From the NCBI RefSeq assembly GCF_003217475.1, contig NZ_QJSP01000006.1, forward strand, positions 49,878 through 113,877: a stretch of 64,000 nt of DNA. The letters run 5' to 3'. Position numbers and translations under genes: made by a program. The notes below the pieces were generated by a model. That model saw only the letters and a list, made by a program, of their open reading frames with translations, searched no databases and was not told where the DNA came from. Below, in pieces: positions 24,373-32,523 of the stretch. The DNA is from Williamsia limnetica. Its GTDB lineage: Bacteria; Actinomycetota; Actinomycetes; Mycobacteriales; Mycobacteriaceae. Positions within the stretch are counted from its first letter, which is position 1. Every line of letters starts with the position of its first letter.

Positions 24373-25623
24373 ATGGAGCATGTCATATGGTGGCAGGTGT
24401 ACCCGCTGGGTTTCGTAGGGGCCGAGACGGCGACGATCGAAGGCACCGTCCATCGACTCGACCACATCGTGGACTGGTTCGACTATCTACTCGAGCTCGG
24501 CTGCAACGGATTGTCTCTCGGGCCGGTGTTCGCGTCATCCACGCACGGGTACGACACGGTTGACCACTTCCGGATCGATTCGCGATTGGGCGAGACCGAA
24601 GATGTCGAGCGGCTGATCACCGCCGCGCACGCCCGCGGGATCAAGGTGATGCTCGACGGGGTCTTCAACCACGTCGGCCGCGAGCACCCGAAGTTCATCG
24701 AAGCTCTGCGCGGTGGACCGGAGTCCGAAGCCGGACAGTGGTTTCGCTGGGATGGCGACCAGCCCCGCGCCTTCGAAGGCCACGACATCTTGGTCACGCT
24801 CAATCACGACAACCCGGCCGTGCAGCAGTACATCGCCGAGGTGATGACGCACTGGCTCGACCTCGGCGTCGACGCCTGGCGCCTCGACGCCGCCTACGCG
24901 ATCGCCCCGACGCTGTTTGCGCCGGTGCTGAGGTCAGTGCGTGCCCGCGCGCCCCACGCCTGGTTCGTCGGGGAGATGATCCATGGCGACTACAACGGCT
25001 ACGTCCAGGCATCCGGGATCGACTCGGTGACCCAGTACGAACTGTGGAAGGCGATCTGGAGTTCGCTCAACGACGAGAACCTTTATGAACTCGGCCATGC
25101 CGTCGAGCGGAACAACGACATGCTGGACACGTTCGTGCCGGCGACCTTCGTCGGCAACCACGACGTGACACGCATAGCCAGCGTCCTGTCGGACGAGCGG
25201 AAAATACCGGTGACAGTGGCTTTGCTGTTCTTCCTTGCCGGTGTCCCGAGCGTCTACTACGGCGACGAGCAGGGTTTTCGTGGAGTCAAGGAGGAGCGGA
25301 TCGGCGGTGACGACGCCATCCGTCCCGAATTCCCCACCGGACCGGGCGATCTCGCGCCGCACGGGCGTGGACTGTTCCAGCTACATCAAGAGCTGATCGG
25401 TGTGCGGCGCCGACACTCCTGGCTGCACAGCGCCCGGACAGAGGTGCGCGACTTGAGCAATCAAGCAGTGACCCTGGTGTCCCGAGGCAACGACGAAGAA
25501 CTCACCTTGACCATCGATCTGACCGGTCTGGACTCGGACCCCGTGCCTCATGGGCCGATGGATGAACACCGCACGGTGGTATCAAGTGGGCCCGGGTGGT
25601 CGATCGCCGAGTCCACCACATGA
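24373..25623 (+). CDS. GH13 alpha-amylase-family enzyme
   Basis: A 416-residue cytoplasmic member of glycoside hydrolase family 13. The conserved regions are visible in order: DGVFNHVGREH (region I), DAWRLDAAYAI with the nucleophile Asp 172 (region II), FVGEMI with the acid/base Glu 201 (region III), and FVGNHDVTRI with Asp 264 (region IV). It is short and has no signal peptide or carbohydrate-binding module, so it probably acts on small intracellular alpha-glucans or sugars. The start is either the ATG at 24373 or the GTG two codons earlier; no strong ribosome site decides. Its stop overlaps the ATG of the alpha/beta hydrolase gene. Confidence 0.88.
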   Translation: MEHVIWWQVYPLGFVGAETATIEGTVHRLDHIVDWFDYLLELGCNGLSLGPVFASSTHGYDTVDHFRIDSRLGETEDVERLITAAHARGIKVMLDGVFNHVGREHPKFIEALRGGPESEAGQWFRWDGDQPRAFEGHDILVTLNHDNPAVQQYIAEVMTHWLDLGVDAWRLDAAYAIAPTLFAPVLRSVRARAPHAWFVGEMIHGDYNGYVQASGIDSVTQYELWKAIWSSLNDENLYELGHAVERNNDMLDTFVPATFVGNHDVTRIASVLSDERKIPVTVALLFFLAGVPSVYYGDEQGFRGVKEERIGGDDAIRPEFPTGPGDLAPHGRGLFQLHQELIGVRRRHSWLHSARTEVRDLSNQAVTLVSRGNDEELTLTIDLTGLDSDPVPHGPMDEHRTVVSSGPGWSIAESTT

Positions 25624-26483
25624 GCACACCGTCTAGATCTGGCACCGCCACGGTGAGGGCGAACGACGTAGATCTCGGTGTCGAGAGCTTCGGCCGCGAA
25701 AACGACCCGCTCGTCCTGCTGGTCGGCGGCACCACCATGCTGTCCTGGCCTGACGCGCTGTGCGAGCAGCTCGCAGCGGCAGGCCGGCGCGTGGTGCGCT
25801 ACGACCTGCGGGACTCCGGCACATCGACGACCCTCGACCCGGCGAACCCGGCATACGACTTGCGCGACCTCGCGGCGGACGCGGCTGCCCTGGTTGCCGA
25901 ACTCGGGGTACGCACTGCACATCTCGGCGGGGTCGGCGTCGGAGGGATGGTCGCTCAGGTGGCCGCGCTGGACCACCCGGACGTCTTCTCCCAATTGACT
26001 CTCGTCGGCACCCGGCCGGTGGCGCCTGGGCCCGTCGACCCCGACCTCCCGGACCACGACAGTGCGGTGATGGCCGGACTGTTCACCCGCCCGATGCCGG
26101 ACTGGACCGACCGAGACGCTGTTGCGGCGTTTGCCGCGGAAGGCGCCGGCTTGTTGGGCGACGACCCGGAGCAGGCGCGGACGACAGCAGCCCGGATCTG
26201 GGATCGGACTGCGTCGAGCGATCCTGCCGTGCACGAGGCGAACCAGCTCGGGATGGTCTTCTCTCGAATCGACTGCGCCCCACGATGGCGGGAGCGTCTC
26301 GGCGAGCTGATAGTGCCCACGCTCGTCGTGCACGGGCGCGCAGACCCGTTCTTCCCGGTCGGCAACGGTGAGGCACTCGCCGCCGAGATCCCCGGTGCGC
26401 GGCTGCTGGTACTCGACGACATGGGCACGGCCCTGCGGCACACTGCCGCCATCCAGGTCGCTGCCGCCATGCTTGCCGGATAA
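25620..26483 (+). CDS. Alpha/beta-hydrolase-fold protein lacking the catalytic serine
   Basis: A 287-residue alpha/beta-hydrolase-fold protein. The oxyanion strand region (LLVGGTTMLSW), RYDLRDSGTS, and the late VHGRADPFFPVGNGEAL with the family Asp are normal. The nucleophile elbow, GxSxG in active relatives (HLVGASMGGM type), reads HLGGVGVGGM, so the serine is Gly 106. At the place of the catalytic histidine the sequence is DDMGTALRH, not GMGHDLP. The protein is therefore probably not a hydrolase; it may be a binding protein or a partner of the GH13 enzyme, with which it is translationally coupled by an ATGA overlap. Confidence 0.85.
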   Translation: MSTPSRSGTATVRANDVDLGVESFGRENDPLVLLVGGTTMLSWPDALCEQLAAAGRRVVRYDLRDSGTSTTLDPANPAYDLRDLAADAAALVAELGVRTAHLGGVGVGGMVAQVAALDHPDVFSQLTLVGTRPVAPGPVDPDLPDHDSAVMAGLFTRPMPDWTDRDAVAAFAAEGAGLLGDDPEQARTTAARIWDRTASSDPAVHEANQLGMVFSRIDCAPRWRERLGELIVPTLVVHGRADPFFPVGNGEALAAEIPGARLLVLDDMGTALRHTAAIQVAAAMLAG

Positions 26484-26626
26484 GTTCCGGCAAGCATGTC
26501 CGCTGAGCCAGGATGATTCGGCCCGATCCGGTGGTTATATGAAAGACAACCTCGGCGTACTCGATGGCCGAGGCCTGGTGGACGCGCAGGGGTCACCGAC
26601 AGCACGAGGCACGAGAAAGGGTTCCG

Positions 26627-27058
26627 ATGTCTGACAGACCAGTCGTTCTGTACGACGGCGTGTGCGGATTCTGCAACCATGCAGTGCAGTTTCTCCTGCG
26701 TGTGGACAGTCGGGGAGAGCTGCGATTCGCCGCACTACAGAGCGACTATGCCCGAGGGATCATCGATCGGCACCCTGAGCTCGAGACGATCGATTCTGTT
26801 GTCTACGTGACCGATCCAGGAACAAGCGACGAGAAGATCGCCGTGCGATCTGACGGCGCTCTCCGTGCCCTCGCTCACGCGGATCGGCCGTGGCGGTGGC
26901 TGCGCGTGGCAGCAGTGATCCCCCGCCCGATTCGGGACAAGCTCTACGACGGATTCGCCGCCATTCGATATCGAGTGTTCGGCAAGCTCGAATCCTGTCC
27001 TATCCCGTCGCCGGAGGTGCGCTCGAGGTTCCTCGACGAGAGCCCGCGACTCGGCTGA
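26627..27058 (+). CDS. DCC-family thiol-disulfide oxidoreductase-like protein (DUF393)
   Basis: A 143-residue protein with the hallmark YDGVCGFCN at residues 9-17 (DxxCxxC), then FLLRVDSRGELRFAALQSD and the terminal region with PRPIRDKLYDGFAAIRYRVFGK. DUF393/DCC proteins have a thioredoxin-like fold with a CxxC pair and presumably act in redox reactions; the partner is unknown. ATG at 26627 has GAGAAAGGG upstream and replaces a longer open frame beginning at 26564. It stands alone between the alpha/beta hydrolase and the glutaminase genes. Confidence 0.85.
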   Translation: MSDRPVVLYDGVCGFCNHAVQFLLRVDSRGELRFAALQSDYARGIIDRHPELETIDSVVYVTDPGTSDEKIAVRSDGALRALAHADRPWRWLRVAAVIPRPIRDKLYDGFAAIRYRVFGKLESCPIPSPEVRSRFLDESPRLG

Positions 27059-27158
27059 GCCGGTAGCGGACAGTGAGCCTGCCACCGGGGCTGCACGCTG
27101 TCGTCGCCGTGGCTCGCTGCGACGGTTAGCTTGGCGGGGTCGGGGCTACCCGGTAGCC

Positions 27159-28352
27159 ATGCGCTCACCGATCCACGATTACCTCGACCAGGTTCTCCTC
27201 GAATGCCGAGATGATGACGGAGGGTCGGTGACGACCGGTAATCGACAGCTCGAAAACGTCGACCCAGAGCTGTTCGGCCTTGCTGTGGCGACGGTGGACG
27301 GCACGATCTATACGGCGGGCGAGGCGAATCACGAGTTTTCGATCCAGTCGATCTCAAAGCCCTTTGCCTACGCTCTTGCGCTTCGCGATGGTGGCCTCGA
27401 ACGCCTGGAAGCTCGTGTCGACGCCGAGCCATCAGGGGAGAAGTTCAACGAGATCTCGCTCGAGTCCGACACCGGGCGCCCGCGAAACGCGCTGATCAAC
27501 GCCGGAGCCCTCGCCGTGCGCGATCTCGTCGACGGGACAGACGCCCGGCACCGCGCGCAGCGCATCGCCGAGGAGATGAGTCGCCTTGCCGGTCGTGACC
27601 TGGTCGTCGACGACCAGGTGTACGAAGCGGAACTCGAAGCCGACGACCACAATCAAGCGCTCGCCCATCTTCTCCGTTCGGCAGGACAGCTCGATTGCGC
27701 ACCCGACGAGGTGGTCGACGGCTACGCGAGACAGTGCGCGATCGGTGTCGATTGCCACGACTTGGCGATGATGGCGGCGGTGATGGCCAACGGAGGTATG
27801 TCGACGTCATCGGACGAACAGTTGATCGATGGACAGATCAATCGCCATGTGCTGTCGGTGATGGCGACCTGCGGGATGTACAACGGCAGCGGCAACTGGA
27901 TGTCGACGGTCGGGATCCCTGCGAAAAGTGGGGTGGCAGGGGCGATCATCGGGGTGTTGCCGGGGCAGGTGGGTGTGGCGGTGTTCTCGCCGCGACTCAA
28001 TCAGCAGGGGAACAGTGTGCGTGGGGTTGCCGTGTTCGAACGGCTCTCTCGCGATATGGAACTGCACATGATGCACGTGATTCCCACCGGGCGATCGGCC
28101 CTGCGGTCTGTGGGCGAGCGCGACGGTGCCACGGTGGTCGAACTGCAGGGAGACATCAGGTTCGCCGGGGCCGAGATCTTCGCAAGTCGTGCCTGCGAGG
28201 GATTTGCGACTGACGAGATCGTCATCGACCTCTCCGAGGTACGCGTCATCGACGATGCCGCGCGGCGTCTGATCACCGAAGTGCGCGAACGACTATCCGA
28301 AGATCACAGGACGACAGTGCAGGATCCGGCGCGGCTGCTCGCTGGGCGATGA
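27159..28352 (+). CDS. glsA: Glutaminase A fused to a C-terminal STAS domain
   Basis: A 397-residue two-domain protein. Residues 1-300 are a serine-dependent glutaminase (glutamine to glutamate plus ammonia) of the beta-lactamase-like fold: SIQSISKPF gives the Ser 64-x-x-Lys 67 pair, GRPRNALINAGAL is a family signature, and GMYNGSGNWMSTVGIPAKSGVAG is the late active-site region. Residues about 315-385 form a STAS domain (GDIRFAGAEIF, EIVIDLSEVRVIDDAARRL), as in sulfate transporters and anti-sigma antagonists. The usual phosphorylated serine of antagonists is absent (VIDDAARR instead of FLSSAG). Such fusions are known in bacteria; the role of the STAS part is open. Two true STAS genes lie nearby. 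Confidence 0.92.
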   Translation: MRSPIHDYLDQVLLECRDDDGGSVTTGNRQLENVDPELFGLAVATVDGTIYTAGEANHEFSIQSISKPFAYALALRDGGLERLEARVDAEPSGEKFNEISLESDTGRPRNALINAGALAVRDLVDGTDARHRAQRIAEEMSRLAGRDLVVDDQVYEAELEADDHNQALAHLLRSAGQLDCAPDEVVDGYARQCAIGVDCHDLAMMAAVMANGGMSTSSDEQLIDGQINRHVLSVMATCGMYNGSGNWMSTVGIPAKSGVAGAIIGVLPGQVGVAVFSPRLNQQGNSVRGVAVFERLSRDMELHMMHVIPTGRSALRSVGERDGATVVELQGDIRFAGAEIFASRACEGFATDEIVIDLSEVRVIDDAARRLITEVRERLSEDHRTTVQDPARLLAGR

Positions 28353-28369
28353 CGGATACCGCCTCGGCG

Positions 28370-28828
28370 CTACGTCGACTGACCGACGACGCCTGCGGGG
28401 ATGAGCGTCCAATTCAGGTCGACAGTGGTGCCGGCGGCCGGGGAGGTGATCACGGCCCGATCGCACAAGCCCCTGATCAAGGACAGTCCGTGGCCACGCC
28501 CGGTCAACGGCTTCGCGTGGTGCCACCACCTGCCCCGGTCACGAACTAGGACTCGCAGGGTTCGGGTGCGGCGCAGGTAGCGGGCACGGACCAACACTTC
28601 ACCGGGACGGTCCCGGGGATAGGCGTGTTCGGTGGCGTTGGCCATCGCTTCGTACACGGCGAGGGTGATGTCGGCTCGGCGGCCCTCAGTGGTATTCAGA
28701 ACGCCGGCGATCCACGTCGAGAACTCGATGCGTAGTCCAGAGATCGCCGCGGGCGTCGCGGCCGTCGTGGACATCCGAAATCGCGAATGACGGCCCGAGC
28801 GCGGTGTCGTGCGATTGCAGTAGCTCAC
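28370..28828 (-). CDS. RsbW-like anti-sigma kinase (HATPase domain)
   Basis: A 152-residue protein with a histidine-kinase-type ATPase domain of the RsbW/SpoIIAB type: the N box region LAVYEAMANATEHAYP, the G1 region VRDRGRWW, and the G2 box TGRGHGLSLIRGLCD. These kinases bind a sigma factor and release it when the antagonist STAS protein is dephosphorylated. It lies 44 bases after the STAS gene on the same strand, as in rsb-type operons, but no sigma gene is adjacent. GTG at 28828 has AGGTAG upstream; a start at the ATG at 28774 is possible and would give 134 residues. Confidence 0.85.
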   Translation of the reverse strand: MSYCNRTTPRSGRHSRFRMSTTAATPAAISGLRIEFSTWIAGVLNTTEGRRADITLAVYEAMANATEHAYPRDRPGEVLVRARYLRRTRTLRVLVRDRGRWWHHAKPLTGRGHGLSLIRGLCDRAVITSPAAGTTVDLNWTLIPAGVVGQST

Positions 28829-28872
28829 ACAGGGCTACCTACCCTATCCAGCGGAAATGTATGCATGATGTC

Positions 28873-29274
28873 TCACGCACTCACTTCGAGAACCTCCGTA
28901 CAGGCGGAGAGGGCGGCATCAAGAGAGGCGTACAGGCCCAGCGCTCTGTCGAGTCCGATGAGTTCCATGGGCCTGCTCGTGGACGGTCCGTCGGCGACGA
29001 CGCCGAAGCGCCCGGCCGGCGCATTGGCGTGTGCGGCAACCAACGCGCCCATGCCTGCAGACGACAAGAAGGCCGTCTTGGTCAGATCGATGATCAGGCC
29101 GCGGGGCGAGTCGGCCAATGCCGCGGTGACCGCTTCTTCCAGCTGTGGCGTCGTCAGCAAATCGATCTCGCCCTCGACCGCGAGAACGACCAGGTCGTGG
29201 CGCCGCGTGGACTGCACGGTGATGCCCTGCGGCTGAACGCCCGGGGCGAAAGTATGAGTGATGGTCGTTCGCAT
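28873..29274 (-). CDS. STAS-domain anti-sigma factor antagonist
   Basis: A 133-residue STAS protein. The core has VVLAVEGEIDLLTTPQLEEAV and LIIDLTKTAFLSSAGMGALV; the serine in FLSSAG is the one phosphorylated by RsbW-type kinases in the family. The C-terminal part (SRPMELIGLDRALGLYASLDAAL) completes the domain. It is the first gene of a two-gene operon with the RsbW-like kinase, and a second antagonist lies at 35463. The likely role is partner switching that frees a general-stress sigma factor, in line with the SigF/SigB-like promoters nearby. Confidence 0.9.
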   Translation of the reverse strand: MRTTITHTFAPGVQPQGITVQSTRRHDLVVLAVEGEIDLLTTPQLEEAVTAALADSPRGLIIDLTKTAFLSSAGMGALVAAHANAPAGRFGVVADGPSTSRPMELIGLDRALGLYASLDAALSACTEVLEVSA

Positions 29275-29588
29275 GGTGCGTGCCCTTCAGCGTGCCCTAG
29301 CGATGGTGACTCGTCCTCTTGAGATAAGACTGTCAATAAACGGCAGGGGCTGCACCGACACTTATTATGTCACGAATGGTGTCCGTATGCACAGTGCCGA
29401 GGAAACCGTTAATAGCCATGGTGTTTTATCAATAACTTTGCTCATGTAATCGTCAGAGGAGGGTATTCCGACACGTCTTGTGCTGCAAGCGCTCTCGGGT
29501 GCCAGCATATTTGCTGCGAAAGCGCAACGAGAATTGAGGGATACGCGACGACGATCGCCTGTGCAGTAAGATTTTTCGACCGAGGCGA
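29275..29588. other. AT-richer non-coding stretch upstream of the STAS operon
   Basis: These 314 bases have clearly lower GC content than their surroundings, especially 29320-29450. No gene is supported. On the minus strand TTGACA occurs near 29333-29328 and could be a -35 element for the STAS operon, but no good -10 is seen at the right distance. Confidence 0.4.
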
Positions 29589-29804
29589 TCACAAATCAAC
29601 GACAGTGCCGCAGATGCCGCATTCCTCGAATCGGCGGCGCTTCCACCGGGCGATCGGAACAAAAAACACTGTGAACTGGGTGAACTGGCGCATGCGAGCC
29701 CACTGCGTGGTGTTGTGGCAGCGTGGGCACGTCCGGGTCTCACCCGCGCCGACGTACTTGCGCTTGACGCCGTATCCGAAGAGGAGGAACACGGGGTCCA
29801 GCAT
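29589..29804 (-). CDS. Zinc-ribbon-domain protein, 71 residues
   Basis: A 71-residue protein with two CxxC knuckles, TCPRCHN near residue 26 and ECGICGT near residue 64, forming a zinc ribbon. Between them is a hydrophobic, basic stretch (QFTQFTVFFVPIARWKRRRF). An N-terminal hydrophobic segment (MLDPVFLLFGYG) precedes them. This matches the small zinc-ribbon family of actinobacteria with unknown function. The ATG at 29804 fits family length; a 29-residue longer frame from 29891 is less likely because it would overlap the deaminase gene start on the other strand. Confidence 0.7.
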   Translation of the reverse strand: MLDPVFLLFGYGVKRKYVGAGETRTCPRCHNTTQWARMRQFTQFTVFFVPIARWKRRRFEECGICGTVVDL

Positions 29805-29884
29805 AGAGTCGCGCGGCCAACTCACGTACTGGCATGCCGTCGCTGCCCTTGGAGGCAGCCGGCGGAGCATGATTTCATCAGCGA

Positions 29885-30877
29885 ATGACACATCTTCCGG
29901 TCGCCGAACTGCATCTCCATCTCGAGGGGACGCTCGAGCCGGAGACGATCTTCGAGCTCGCCGAGCGAAACAAGATCACGTTGCCCTACTCCGACGTCGA
30001 TGAGCTGAAAGCGCTGTTCGAATTCGCAGACCTGCAGGCGTTTCTCGACCTGTACTACGCCAACATGTCGACGTTGCGGACCGCCGCCGATTTTGCCGAG
30101 ATGACCGATGCGTATCTGACGCGAGCGGCGATCGCAGGTGTGCGTCATGCGGAGGTGTTCATCGACCCGCAGGCGCATCTCCTCCGGGGGATCGCACTGG
30201 AGGAGGTCCTCGAGGGTGTCACCTCTGCGCTCGACGCGTCCGTTGCCAACCATGGGATGAGCAGCGGCCTGATCGTGTCGATGCTGCGTGATCAGAGCGC
30301 CGAGTCCGCGATGAACGTCCTCGACGGTGTGATCGCTCTCGGAACGCCAATCCTCGGGATCGGCCTCGATTCGGCCGAAGTCGGGCACCCTCCGTCGAAG
30401 TTCGTGGAGGTGTACGCGAAGGCCCGCGCCGAAGGGCTGCACCTTGTCGCGCACGCAGGTGAAGAAGGTCCGCCGGAGTACATCTGGGAAGCGTTGGATC
30501 TGCTCGGTGTCGAACGCATCGACCATGGCATCAGGTGCATGGAGGACGAGCGACTCGTCGAGCGGTTGACGGCCGAACGTGTGCCACTGACCGTGTGCCC
30601 CCTGTCCAACGTCAGTCTGAAAGCGATCGGTCGACTATCCGATCATCCCCTGGAGTCGATGCTCCGTAGAGGTCTGAATGTGTCCGTGCATTCCGATGAC
30701 CCGTCGTACTTCGGCGGATACATCGACGACAACTTCCGTGAGGTCAGCGATGCGCTCGATCTCGATGTGGATGACCTCGTGACGCTGGCGCGGAACTCGG
30801 TCACGTCCTCGTTTGCCGATGATGTGCGCAAGGCTGAGCTGCTGGCCGAGATCGCGGGCGCAGCCGAATCGCTCTGA
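29885..30877 (+). CDS. Adenosine/adenine deaminase family enzyme
   Basis: A 330-residue TIM-barrel purine deaminase. Zinc ligands are ELHLHLEG (His 12, His 14), AHAGEEG (His near 195) and HSDDPSYFGG (Asp). The catalytic glutamate is in HAGEEG. Two signatures favour adenine deaminase over adenosine deaminase: EVFIDPQAH, where adenosine deaminases read EVRYSP, and HAGEEGPPEYI, as in yeast Aah1. The frame therefore more likely converts adenine to hypoxanthine for purine salvage, but only an assay would settle it. It is often annotated simply as add. Confidence 0.88.
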   Translation: MTHLPVAELHLHLEGTLEPETIFELAERNKITLPYSDVDELKALFEFADLQAFLDLYYANMSTLRTAADFAEMTDAYLTRAAIAGVRHAEVFIDPQAHLLRGIALEEVLEGVTSALDASVANHGMSSGLIVSMLRDQSAESAMNVLDGVIALGTPILGIGLDSAEVGHPPSKFVEVYAKARAEGLHLVAHAGEEGPPEYIWEALDLLGVERIDHGIRCMEDERLVERLTAERVPLTVCPLSNVSLKAIGRLSDHPLESMLRRGLNVSVHSDDPSYFGGYIDDNFREVSDALDLDVDDLVTLARNSVTSSFADDVRKAELLAEIAGAAESL

Positions 30878-30926
30878 CCCACGGTGGCTGGGCGGCATGT
30901 CGATATCGAGTGTCCCCTGGGTGAGA

Positions 30927-31187
30927 TCAGTCGCCGTGTGCCGATCGCGCCGAGACGTCGGGTTCGGCCGGCTGATGTACCTCATCAGGTTCCCAGCGCA
31001 ACAGATCGCCCGGCTGGCAATCGAGGACCTCGCAGATTGCGGCGAGTGTTGTGAACCGAACGGCCTTGGCGCGCCCATTCTTGAGTACGGCCAGGTTGGC
31101 CGGGGTGATGCCGATCTGCTCGGCGAGGACGCCGACCGGCATTTTTCGCCGAGCGAGCATCACATCGATGTCGACGATGATCGGCAT
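30927..31187 (-). CDS. XRE-family small regulator (YozG-like), partner of DUF2975
   Basis: An 86-residue HTH protein. The helix-turn-helix is VGVLAEQIGITPANLAVLKNG, followed by LAAICEVLDCQPGDLLRWEPDE, the typical C-terminal half of the YozG/HTH_26 type. Its ATG overlaps the stop of the DUF2975 gene (TGATG), so both are made together. In this pairing, widespread in Gram-positives, the small regulator probably represses its own operon, with the membrane protein as a sensor or antagonist; that is inference. The likely operator is the perfect palindrome at 31743-31765. Confidence 0.88.
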   Translation of the reverse strand: MPIIVDIDVMLARRKMPVGVLAEQIGITPANLAVLKNGRAKAVRFTTLAAICEVLDCQPGDLLRWEPDEVHQPAEPDVSARSAHGD

Positions 31188-31693
31188 CAGATCACCTCGT
31201 CGAGCTCGGATCGCAAGTTCGTGGCCTCGCGGTGGAGAGCGACGGCTTGCGCAAGCAGCACGCGCAAGACGTAGACGACGAGGGCCACTCCACCTACGAC
31301 GAGAGCGCCGCCGCAGATCAATCCCACCAATCCCGGTGCCACCTCGTCTCCGGGTGCGCTGTGATTGGCGAACCGTGCGACGACAGCGATGGCGAACACC
31401 AAGATCGCTCCTGTCGAAATAGCGTAGATCACGCCATCGACGTAGCGAAAAGACCTGGCCGCGAACACTGTTCCGCGGCGAATCAGGGTCAGTAGTTTCC
31501 AAATACAGATTCCGATCACCTGGAGGCAGGCCACCCCCAGGATGCCGATGACCGCAAGCGACACCCGCACGCCTACCGGGGCGTCGTTCATGTCGAACCA
31601 CAGCACCGGCGCCATCGCCAGTTGCACCACCAGAGACCCGGCCAGTGCGATCGCAATAATCGCGCGCAACGCCAGCACAGCCCACTTGCCCAT
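31187..31693 (-). CDS. DUF2975 membrane protein
   Basis: A 168-residue protein with four TM helices (about 5-28, 45-68, 90-108, 125-150). FAARSFRYVDGVIYAI is the family-typical cytoplasmic loop between the second and third helices. The C-terminus (HREATNLRSELDEVI) is an acidic cytoplasmic tail overlapping the start of the XRE gene. The protein's role is not established; pairing with an XRE regulator suggests a membrane signal receiver that controls the repressor. ATG at 31693 is used. The upstream region carries a 9-bp-arm palindrome. Confidence 0.85.
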   Translation of the reverse strand: MGKWAVLALRAIIAIALAGSLVVQLAMAPVLWFDMNDAPVGVRVSLAVIGILGVACLQVIGICIWKLLTLIRRGTVFAARSFRYVDGVIYAISTGAILVFAIAVVARFANHSAPGDEVAPGLVGLICGGALVVGGVALVVYVLRVLLAQAVALHREATNLRSELDEVI

Positions 31694-31742
31694 CTGAACC
31701 CCTTAAGCCATCTCGACACAGGATCAGTCGAGGAACAACGCA

Positions 31743-31765
31743 AATCTATCGCAAAACGATAGATT
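31743..31765. promoter_or_regulatory. Perfect palindromic operator before the DUF2975-XRE operon
   Basis: AATCTATCG (31743-31751), spacer CAAAA, CGATAGATT (31757-31765): nine base pairs without mismatch, 50 bases upstream of the DUF2975 ATG. It is unusually AT-rich for this DNA. It is the natural candidate for the binding site of the XRE regulator encoded in the operon. Confidence 0.65.
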
Positions 31766-31819
31766 GGTCCAGGTTGGCGTGCTCACCGGGTTCCGGGTGG
31801 CTGCGCTGCCTTCCGAATG

Positions 31820-32239
31820 TCACCTCTGGCTTGCTGTCGCGACATGGCGCGAGATCTCTGCGACTGTGACATTCAGGGCGCCCAGCTCCTCGGCGTCGGT
31901 GAACAGCTCGAACGAGATCGACGATCGGATCGGTGGCCGCCCACGGACGATCCGCGTCAGTTCGGGCCATCGGTCGTCGGTGAGCAGATCGGGAACATAG
32001 ACGGTGCGATGCTGCACGGCGGCATCGATGCAAGGGCCCTGTCCGCATTCGGTGCTGAAGGTGGTCGAAGTCTCGGGCGCGTTGTCGATAAGACTATCCA
32101 AATCCGCTATGAGGCAACGGTATCGACCAGAGGCGCTGTGACCAGGCTTGGCGGTCACAGCAAACTCGATCGTGAAAAAGTTCAGCAACAACATGTCTCG
32201 CGCTCGTCGCGCCGGTTCAGAACTTTGTGTTGATGACAA
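31820..32239 (-). pseudogene. Decayed GAF-ANTAR gene with internal deletion
   Basis: The middle of this frame matches the GAF domain of the GAF-ANTAR paralog at 34150: CGQGPCIDAAVQHRTVYVPD, then PIRSSISFELFTDAEELGAL. At GALN the sequence jumps to VTVAEISRHVATASQR, which is the very end of the ANTAR domain in the paralog (DSNVTVAEISRQLAGS). About 80 residues, the end of GAF and nearly all of ANTAR, are thus missing. The N-terminal part (from MSSTQSSEPARR) has no homology to the family. Both deletion points contain an AATGT/AACGTCAC-like sequence, which could have served as microhomology. The product cannot bind RNA as an ANTAR protein. Confidence 0.75.
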
Positions 32240-32411
32240 TGCCGGCGGCGTCGACGAGATCGAAATTGTCCGACTTCGCGAGCTCTAGCAACAGGTGCAG
32301 CGCCTCATCCTGCGAAATCTGCTCACGTTCCATCAGCATCCCCACGGCTATGGCGATGATGTGCTGTTCATCGTGCTCAAGGTCAGTGTCGCGTCCCGGC
32401 CGGAAACCCAC
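32217..32411 (-). CDS. Short stand-alone ANTAR protein
   Basis: A 64-residue frame consisting almost only of an ANTAR-like three-helix unit: HIIAIAVGMLMEREQISQDE, then ALHLLLELAKSDNFDLVDAAG. The characteristic Gly-x-Leu-Met and Ala..Leu positions are kept. It starts with GTG at 32411, with GAAAGG upstream, and overlaps the decayed GAF frame by 23 bases. It may be a functional single-domain antiterminator or a remnant of an older two-domain gene; the order ANTAR before GAF is opposite to the usual, so the two fragments do not simply form one split gene. Confidence 0.55.
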   Translation of the reverse strand: MGFRPGRDTDLEHDEQHIIAIAVGMLMEREQISQDEALHLLLELAKSDNFDLVDAAGIVINTKF

Positions 32412-32523
32412 GGGGGCCTTTCGTTGCTGTTCAGCGAAGAAAGCGTTCCCCGGAGAACTTCAGCCTACGCGCGGTGAGTCTCTCCGGGCTCGTGCGCGGT
32501 AATCTGGATCTCATGGAGCCGAG

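Noticed and set aside
27059-27158. CGGTAGC...CCACCG hairpin between the DCC and glutaminase genes
   Set aside because: Pairing is weak and interrupted; it is not better than chance in GC-rich DNA.
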